Both the position numbers and the translations under genes were made by a program. The notes below the pieces were generated by a model. The model was not told where the DNA came from. It worked only from the letters and a program-made list of their open reading frames with translations, and did not search any database. DNA of 10,429 nt from an uncultured Clostridia bacterium (GTDB lineage Bacteria; Bacillota_A; Clostridia; Oscillospirales; Oscillospiraceae), in contig CAMJQX010000045.1 of NCBI GenBank assembly GCA_946408145.1, forward strand, positions 1 to 10,429. Reading direction: 5' to 3'. How positions within the stretch are numbered: the stretch's first letter is position 1; the number at the start of each line of letters is the position of its first letter. Shown in pieces: positions 6,075 to 10,429 of the stretch.

Positions 6075-6956
6075 TTATTTGATTGAAAACAGATCGATTT
6101 GCTCGTATTTATCCGGAAACGCGCGCAGATATGCAAAGCATTCTTCAGGCGAACATAGTATCCCCTTTTCCTCGCAGAAAGATCTGAACAGGCGCATCAG
6201 TTCTTCTGCGTTCGGGCTGGGGACTTCGTAGGCATTTCCGTATCGCTCGATGTATCGCTCCTTCAAACCGGGGAAATGCCTGTCGAGCGCTGCGTAATAA
6301 TACTCCCTGTCTCCTTCGCGCAGCGTAAGACCCATGTCAAAACAGATGATCCCCTTCACGCCCGCGCGGGCACACTCGCGCAGAATGGGCAGGATATTGC
6401 TCTCGGTGTCATTGATGAAGGGCAGGATCGGCGTCAGCCAGACGACGGTCGGTATCCCTCGTTCCCGCATTTTCTCCAAGACCTCGATCCGCCGGCGCGT
6501 GCTGCAGACATTCGGTTCAACGATGCCGCACAGCGCGTCATCGTATGTGGTGAGCGTCATCTGAACAACGCAGCGCGTACTCCTGTTGATCTCATCCAGC
6601 AGATCGATGTCCTGCAGGATACGATCCGATTTTGTTTGTACGGCCGCTCCAAAGCCTTGACTCAAAATGATCTCCAGACACTGTCTGGTCAAGCGGAGTT
6701 TTTCTTCGCAGTGCATGTAGGGATCCGACATGGAGCCTGTCCCGATCATGCAGCGCTTCCGCTTTGCACGAAGCTCCTTCTCCAGCAGCTGCGGGGCGTT
6801 CTGCTTGACCTCAACGTCTTCGAATCGATGCGTGAACTGATAGCAGCGGCTCCTGCTGTCACAGTAGATGCAGCCGTGCGTACAGCCGCGGTAGATATTC
6901 ATGCCGTAATATCCTCCGCTGCCTGTCAGCAAGTGTTTTGCGTCGACGAAATGCAT
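6075..6956 (-). CDS. SPL-family radical SAM protein
   Basis: The 293-residue protein carries the radical SAM cluster motif CX3CX2C at Cys25, Cys29 and Cys32 within RGCTHGCIYCDSR, which binds the 4Fe-4S cluster that cleaves S-adenosylmethionine. GTGSMSDPY (72-80), QTKSDRILQDIDLL (107-120), the VEPN motif near 146-149 and the LPFIND motif (178-183) match the family related to spore photoproduct lyase (SplB), annotated widely in clostridia as SPL family radical SAM protein. The substrate is unknown, and it should not be called SplB from this alone. The open frame extends further upstream, but the start chosen is the ATG at 6954-6956: it has an AGGGGG Shine-Dalgarno about 9 nt away, and a good promoter lies between it and the next upstream Met codon (7044-7046). 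Base composition looks somewhat less GC-rich than its neighbours. Confidence 0.9.
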   Translation of the reverse strand: MHFVDAKHLLTGSGGYYGMNIYRGCTHGCIYCDSRSRCYQFTHRFEDVEVKQNAPQLLEKELRAKRKRCMIGTGSMSDPYMHCEEKLRLTRQCLEIILSQGFGAAVQTKSDRILQDIDLLDEINRSTRCVVQMTLTTYDDALCGIVEPNVCSTRRRIEVLEKMRERGIPTVVWLTPILPFINDTESNILPILRECARAGVKGIICFDMGLTLREGDREYYYAALDRHFPGLKERYIERYGNAYEVPSPNAEELMRLFRSFCEEKGILCSPEECFAYLRAFPDKYEQIDLFSIK

Positions 6957-6995
6957 CTTGTTATCCCCCTGCCCGTCCGAATGATCCCGAAGCCA

Positions 6996-7024
6996 AGTAT
7001 ACGCTTCCGCGCGGACGAATTCAA
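6996..7024 (-). promoter_or_regulatory. Promoter of the radical SAM gene
   Basis: On the minus strand TTGAAT (7019-7024), a 17-nt spacer and TATACT (6996-7001). Transcription would start near 6989, giving a leader of about 33 nt before the ATG at 6956. It lies after the terminator of the upstream importer operon, so the radical SAM gene is its own unit. It also rules out translation from the Met codon at 7044-7046 on this transcript. Confidence 0.8.
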
Positions 7025-7064
7025 CAATCACAGCGCTGCTGCGCATTGTGAAAATATCAAATGA

Positions 7065-7098
7065 TAAAAGACGGGGAGACACCGGCGTGTCTCCCCGT
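7065..7098 (-). terminator. Intrinsic terminator of the ABC importer operon
   Basis: A perfect 12-bp stem (7071-7082 with 7087-7098, loop CGGC) lies 16 nt past the ATPase stop and is followed on the minus strand by CTTTTATCA, a T-run. It separates the importer operon from the radical SAM gene. Confidence 0.88.
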
Positions 7099-7114
7099 AT
7101 AAAGCGGGAACCAA

Positions 7115-8191
7115 TTACAGGACATGGACCGATTCGGCCTCGAATACCAGCGAGCATTCGTCGCCGACCTGATAGATGTGCTTGTTCTTCGGGTTGTGCT
7201 CTTCGAGCTTGACGAGCGTATCGCCGACCATGACATGGTAGTTCTGATAGGAGCCCATAAAGCAGGACAGAACCACCTTGCAGGGCAGGCCGCCCTGGTC
7301 GGCGAGCGTTGCCGCCTCGGGGCGCAGAACAACGGTGTATTCCCTGCCGGCCTCCATATCCTCTCTGCCTGGGACAAGGAGTTCGTTGCCCTCGACGTTC
7401 AGCTTGACATAGTTTCCTTCCCTGCCGAGCATCTCGCCGCGCAGGAAGTTCGCCTCGCCGATGAAGTCCGCGACGAATTCATTGACCGGATGATAATAAA
7501 TCTCCTGCGGCGTACCCATCTGCGCGACAACGCCCTTGCTCATGATGATGATGTTGTCGGACAGAGCCATTGCCTCGGACTGGTCGTGCGTGACGTAGAT
7601 CGCGGTGATGCCGACGCGCTGCTGGATGCGGCGGATCTCGGTACGCATCGAGACACGCAGCTTCGCGTCAAGGTTCGACAGAGGCTCGTCGAAGAGCAGC
7701 ACCGAGGGCTCGATGACAAGCGCCCGGGCCAGTGCGACACGCTGCTGCTGGCCGCCGGAGAGCTGGTTGGTCATGCGGCCTTCCATGCCGGTAAGCTCGA
7801 CCAGATCGAGGATGTTCATGACGCGCTCCTTGATCTCGTCCTTCGGCACCTTGCGCAGCTTCAGGCCGTAGGCGACGTTGTCGAACACATTGTAGTGCGG
7901 CAGCAGCGCGTAGCTCTGGAAGACCATCGCGGTATCACGCTTATTGGGCGTGAGCTCGTTGATGGGCTCGTCGCCGAGATAGATCTCGCCCTCGTCAGGG
8001 CTTTCAAAGCCCGCGATCATGCGAAGGGTCGTCGTCTTGCCGCAGCCGGACGGGCCGAGCAGCGTCACGAAGGAGCCGGGCTCAATGGTCAGCGAGGTAT
8101 CCTTGACGGCGTAGAACTCCTTTCCGGTCTTGGGGTCCTGGTAGATTTTGGAGATATGCTCGAGGCGGACGCCTTTCTTCACTTTTTCCAT
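7115..8191 (-). CDS. ABC importer ATPase (PotA/FbpC type, with TOBE-like C-terminus)
   Basis: The 358-residue protein powers uptake at the cytoplasmic face of the membrane. It shows Walker A GPSGCGKT 46-53, Q-loop Gln92, signature LSGGQQQ 144-150, Walker B VLLFDE 164-169 and H-loop His202. The region from about 245 to the end looks like the TOBE/regulatory domain common in importers of the Fe3+, spermidine/putrescine, molybdate and 2-aminoethylphosphonate families. Length fits these families (about 350-370). The ATG at 8189-8191 follows the permease stop by 3 nt, and its Shine-Dalgarno (AAGGAGGAG) is embedded in the last codons of the permease gene, so translation is probably coupled. Ferric iron, a polyamine or a phosphonate are all possible substrates; the ATPase alone does not decide. 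Confidence 0.93.
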   Translation of the reverse strand: MEKVKKGVRLEHISKIYQDPKTGKEFYAVKDTSLTIEPGSFVTLLGPSGCGKTTTLRMIAGFESPDEGEIYLGDEPINELTPNKRDTAMVFQSYALLPHYNVFDNVAYGLKLRKVPKDEIKERVMNILDLVELTGMEGRMTNQLSGGQQQRVALARALVIEPSVLLFDEPLSNLDAKLRVSMRTEIRRIQQRVGITAIYVTHDQSEAMALSDNIIIMSKGVVAQMGTPQEIYYHPVNEFVADFIGEANFLRGEMLGREGNYVKLNVEGNELLVPGREDMEAGREYTVVLRPEAATLADQGGLPCKVVLSCFMGSYQNYHVMVGDTLVKLEEHNPKNKHIYQVGDECSLVFEAESVHVL

Positions 8192-8194
8192 GGC

Positions 8195-9904
8195 TTACTC
8201 CTCCTTTATTTTTCTGCTGGTGCCGAAGTATTTGATGAACAGGTTCATCAGCAGCACGGCGCCGTAGGTGATGATGATCAGGATCGTGGCGAACGCGCAG
8301 GCCAGGCTGAACGCGCCCTTCTCCGCAAACTCGTTGATCTGGACGGTGATGAGCAGGTAGGACGGCGTCACCAGCAGGATGATGGCGGAAATAGCGGTAA
8401 TGCTGCGCACGAAGGCCGTCACGAGGCCGGAGAGGAAGGAATCCTTGATCAGCGGCAGTGTGACCGTCATGAAGACCTTGAAGCTGTCGGCGCCCATATC
8501 GTATGCCGACTCTTCGATGGACTTGTCGATCTGCCGCAGCGCGGAAATGCCGCTGCGCGTACCGGTCGGCAGGGAGCGGACGACGAAGACGATGATCAGG
8601 ATCAGGCCCGTACCGTAGATCCCCTGCAGGATGCCGGTGTGGAACAGGCCGCCGGAAAAGCCGCGGATGTAGCCGACGCCGAGAACGGTGCCGGGCACGG
8701 CCATGGCCAGCATGGAGACAGCCTCGATAAAGCCCTTGGCCTTGAACTTGCGCTTGACCACGAGGTAGGAAATGATCATGCTCAGAAGAGCAGTAACGGG
8801 AGCCGCGATCAGCGACAGCACAAAGGAGTCCTTGAAGGCCTTGAGACCGTGGTAGCGCGTGAACACCTGGCTGAACCACTTGCCCGTGAGCGGGAAGAAC
8901 TTGTAGCCCCAGGTCGGGAAGCAGGCGCCGATCGGCACGCAGATGTACATCATGATGACAAACACAGCGCCGAGCGAGCAGAGGATCGTGAGCGGGATCT
9001 TCACGCTCTTGTCCTCGATCAGCATGCGCGCGCGGGAGGCCTTGCCGGTCAGCGTCGCGGCAGTCTTGGCTTCGAGATAATACTTCTGCACCGCAAACAT
9101 GAACAGCGTGATGCACAGCAGCACCACGGCCATCGCGGCGGCGCCGGCCTTGTCGTATGCGCCGGTGATCTGCAGATAGATCGTCGTGGCCAGGGTATCA
9201 TAGGAGCCGCCGATGATCATGGGGTTGGCAAAGTCTGCGATCGATTCGATAAAGGTCACGAGGAAAGCGTTGCCGAGACCGGGCAGCATCAGCGGCAGGG
9301 TCACGTCCATGAACACCTTCCAGCGGCCGGCGCCCATATCGCGGGCCGCCTCCTCCAAAGAGGGGTCGATATTTTTCAGCAGGCCCTTGAGCATCATGTA
9401 GCAGACCGGGAAGAAGGTCAGGGTCTGAACGATCACGATGCCCCAGTAGCCGTATACGCTGTTGTCGTAGATATGCAGCAGGAAGCGGGTGATCAGGCCG
9501 GCTTTGCCGAAGAGCATGATCATCGACAAAGACAGCACGAAGGGCGGCGAAACGACCGGCAGCATCGAGACAACCTTGAACAGGCCGCCCACCACCTTGT
9601 TGAGGCGGACATAGACCTCGACATAGGCAAAAAGCAAGCCGATAAAGGTCGAGAAAATGCCGACCACGAAGCCTACCTTCAGCGTGTTGGTAATCGAGCG
9701 GGTAAAGGAGGGCATGGCGAAAATGCGTTTGAAGATGCTGAAGCCAAAGCTCCCGTCCCCCACAAAGCTGTCCACCAGCAGGATCGCCAGAGGATAGAGG
9801 ATAAACAGGGTCAAAAACGTTATCAGCACGACGATAGTGGTGACCATGATCGGATCGGCCATCAGTTTTTTTCGATCCAGCGCCGCGCCCTGGCCTCTTG
9901 CCAT
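8195..9904 (-). CDS. ABC importer permease with two fused membrane domains (FbpB/AfuB-like)
   Basis: The 569-residue protein is a tandem fusion of two binding-protein-dependent transport membrane domains, so one chain can form the whole channel. Each half has an EAA loop that docks on the ATPase: EEAARDMGAGRWKVF near 184-198 and EESAYDMGADSFKVF near 464-478, both followed by TLPL. About twelve hydrophobic segments are visible. A single double-domain permease is typical of ferric iron (FbpB/AfuB) and some phosphonate or thiamine importers, whereas polyamine importers usually have two separate permeases. The start is placed at ATG 9902-9904 because AAAGGAG lies 8 nt upstream; the in-frame ATG six codons earlier (9922) has no ribosome-binding site. 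Confidence 0.92.
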   Translation of the reverse strand: MARGQGAALDRKKLMADPIMVTTIVVLITFLTLFILYPLAILLVDSFVGDGSFGFSIFKRIFAMPSFTRSITNTLKVGFVVGIFSTFIGLLFAYVEVYVRLNKVVGGLFKVVSMLPVVSPPFVLSLSMIMLFGKAGLITRFLLHIYDNSVYGYWGIVIVQTLTFFPVCYMMLKGLLKNIDPSLEEAARDMGAGRWKVFMDVTLPLMLPGLGNAFLVTFIESIADFANPMIIGGSYDTLATTIYLQITGAYDKAGAAAMAVVLLCITLFMFAVQKYYLEAKTAATLTGKASRARMLIEDKSVKIPLTILCSLGAVFVIMMYICVPIGACFPTWGYKFFPLTGKWFSQVFTRYHGLKAFKDSFVLSLIAAPVTALLSMIISYLVVKRKFKAKGFIEAVSMLAMAVPGTVLGVGYIRGFSGGLFHTGILQGIYGTGLILIIVFVVRSLPTGTRSGISALRQIDKSIEESAYDMGADSFKVFMTVTLPLIKDSFLSGLVTAFVRSITAISAIILLVTPSYLLITVQINEFAEKGAFSLACAFATILIIITYGAVLLMNLFIKYFGTSRKIKEE

Positions 9905-9942
9905 AGAGACTGCTCCTTTCATTCGTACTTATTGATGCGACG

Positions 9943-9981
9943 GAAATGAAAACAAGGATGGCGGGAGGCCCGCCATCCTTG
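9943..9981 (-). terminator. Intercistronic hairpin between binding protein and permease genes
   Basis: A perfect 13-bp GC-rich stem (9953-9965 with 9969-9981, loop AGG in plus-strand reading) stands 15 nt past the binding-protein stop and is followed on the minus strand by TTTTCATTT. It is placed as expected for a partial terminator or 3'-end stabiliser, which would let the binding protein be made in excess over permease and ATPase. No separate strong promoter is obvious between the hairpin and the permease. Confidence 0.8.
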
Positions 9982-9996
9982 CGGTGGAGTATCGGA

Positions 9997-10429
9997 TTAC
10001 TCGGTCTTGAAACGACCCTCGCTGGTATCGGCGCCGGCCGCGGCGATCGCATCCATCACGTCGTTGACGTTCTGCTCGGTGTCGGAAGCGGCTTTGGCAA
10101 AGTCATAGCCGTCCCACACGAGGCTGGGATCGAGGCCGAACTGCGCGGCAGCCTCAGGCTGCTTGGCGTTGTCGATGACCAGGAACTGGTAGGAGCCGTG
10201 CTGAGCGGCAAGCTCAACGCAGTCGGGGCTCAGAGCGTACTCCATGAAGAGCTTGGCGGCGTTCATGTGCTTGGCACCCTTGAAGATGGCGACAGGGCCG
10301 ACCTCGCAGGCGGTGCCGTCGGAAGGAACGACCAGAGCGACGTTCTCATAGCCGTTGTCGAGGATCTGGGTGATGCCGTCATGCAGGAAGCCGATGCCGA
10401 TGACGCACTCGCCGGTGCCGACGTTCTTG
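9997..10429 (-). CDS. ABC importer substrate-binding protein (N-terminus outside window)
   Basis: The last 143 residues are visible; the frame stays open to the window edge. The segment KNVGTGECVIGIGFLHD, then PSDGTACEVGPVAIFKGAKH, then NAAKLFMEYALSP is the pattern of C-terminal lobes of extracellular solute-binding proteins of the Fe3+/AfuA and spermidine/phosphonate type: a Gly-rich sheet, a hinge segment leading into GPVAIFKGAKH, and the helix with AAKLFM...SP. The signal peptide and most ligand residues are outside the window, so the ligand cannot be inferred. Operon order, binding protein then permease then ATPase, supports the role. In Gram-positive bacteria this would be a lipoprotein anchored outside the membrane. 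Confidence 0.88.
   Translation of the reverse strand, partial: KNVGTGECVIGIGFLHDGITQILDNGYENVALVVPSDGTACEVGPVAIFKGAKHMNAAKLFMEYALSPDCVELAAQHGSYQFLVIDNAKQPEAAAQFGLDPSLVWDGYDFAKAASDTEQNVNDVMDAIAAAGADTSEGRFKTE

Noticed and set aside
6058..6086. Plus-strand TTGACA at 6058-6063 as a promoter
   Set aside because: At 17-nt spacing the -10 position reads GATTGA, and no plus-strand gene lies downstream.
6957..7157. N-terminal extension of the radical SAM gene to Met codons at 7046 or 7157
   Set aside because: The 7157 start is inside the ATPase gene and before a terminator. The 7046 start has no ribosome-binding site and lies upstream of the -10 box at 6996-7001. The 6956 start has a good Shine-Dalgarno.
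7124..9949. A 941-codon open frame on the plus strand
   Set aside because: It is antisense to the ATPase and permease genes, which have clear families and ribosome-binding sites. Its product is His/Asp/Gln/Arg-rich low-complexity sequence typical of a mirror frame of GC-rich genes.

Overview
The window looks like chromosomal DNA from a GC-rich anaerobic Firmicute, probably a gut-type clostridium. This is inferred from the mix of families (ferredoxin-domain flavoprotein next to hypA, a large MacB/FtsX-type ABC exporter, an SPL-family radical SAM protein), AGGAG-type Shine-Dalgarno sequences, near-consensus sigma-A promoters and GC-rich third codon positions. The genus cannot be fixed from the sequence alone.

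Layout: (1) 1-2512, plus strand: the 3' part of a large iron-sulfur/FAD/NAD(P)H oxidoreductase followed two bases later by hypA, closed by a 15-bp hairpin. (2) 2617-5532, minus strand: a 971-residue ABC exporter with ATPase and FtsX-type permease in one chain, converging on hypA and ending in its own hairpin. (3) 5558-5947, plus strand: a consensus promoter, tRNA-Arg(CCU), and an unusual trailer of about 265 nt made of perfect hairpins, an exact second copy of the last 21 nt of the tRNA (including CCA), and a strong terminator. (4) 5948-6074: AT-rich spacer holding a degenerate repeat of part of that trailer. (5) 6075-6956, minus strand: a monocistronic SPL-type radical SAM gene with a clear promoter. 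(6) 7115-10429, minus strand: an ABC importer operon reading substrate-binding protein (incomplete at the window edge), fused double-domain permease, then ATPase, with a hairpin between the binding protein and permease and a terminator after the ATPase.

How the parts work together: the importer genes form a complete Fe3+/polyamine/phosphonate-type uptake system apart from the missing N-terminus of the binding protein; the substrate cannot be decided here. The oxidoreductase and hypA are tightly packed and probably co-transcribed, although no nickel enzyme is visible. The most unusual part is the tRNA-Arg trailer: a 172-nt insert bounded by direct repeats of the tRNA 3' end. It has the geometry of a tRNA attachment site, but it carries only palindromes that could fold into a multi-branched, cloverleaf-like RNA.
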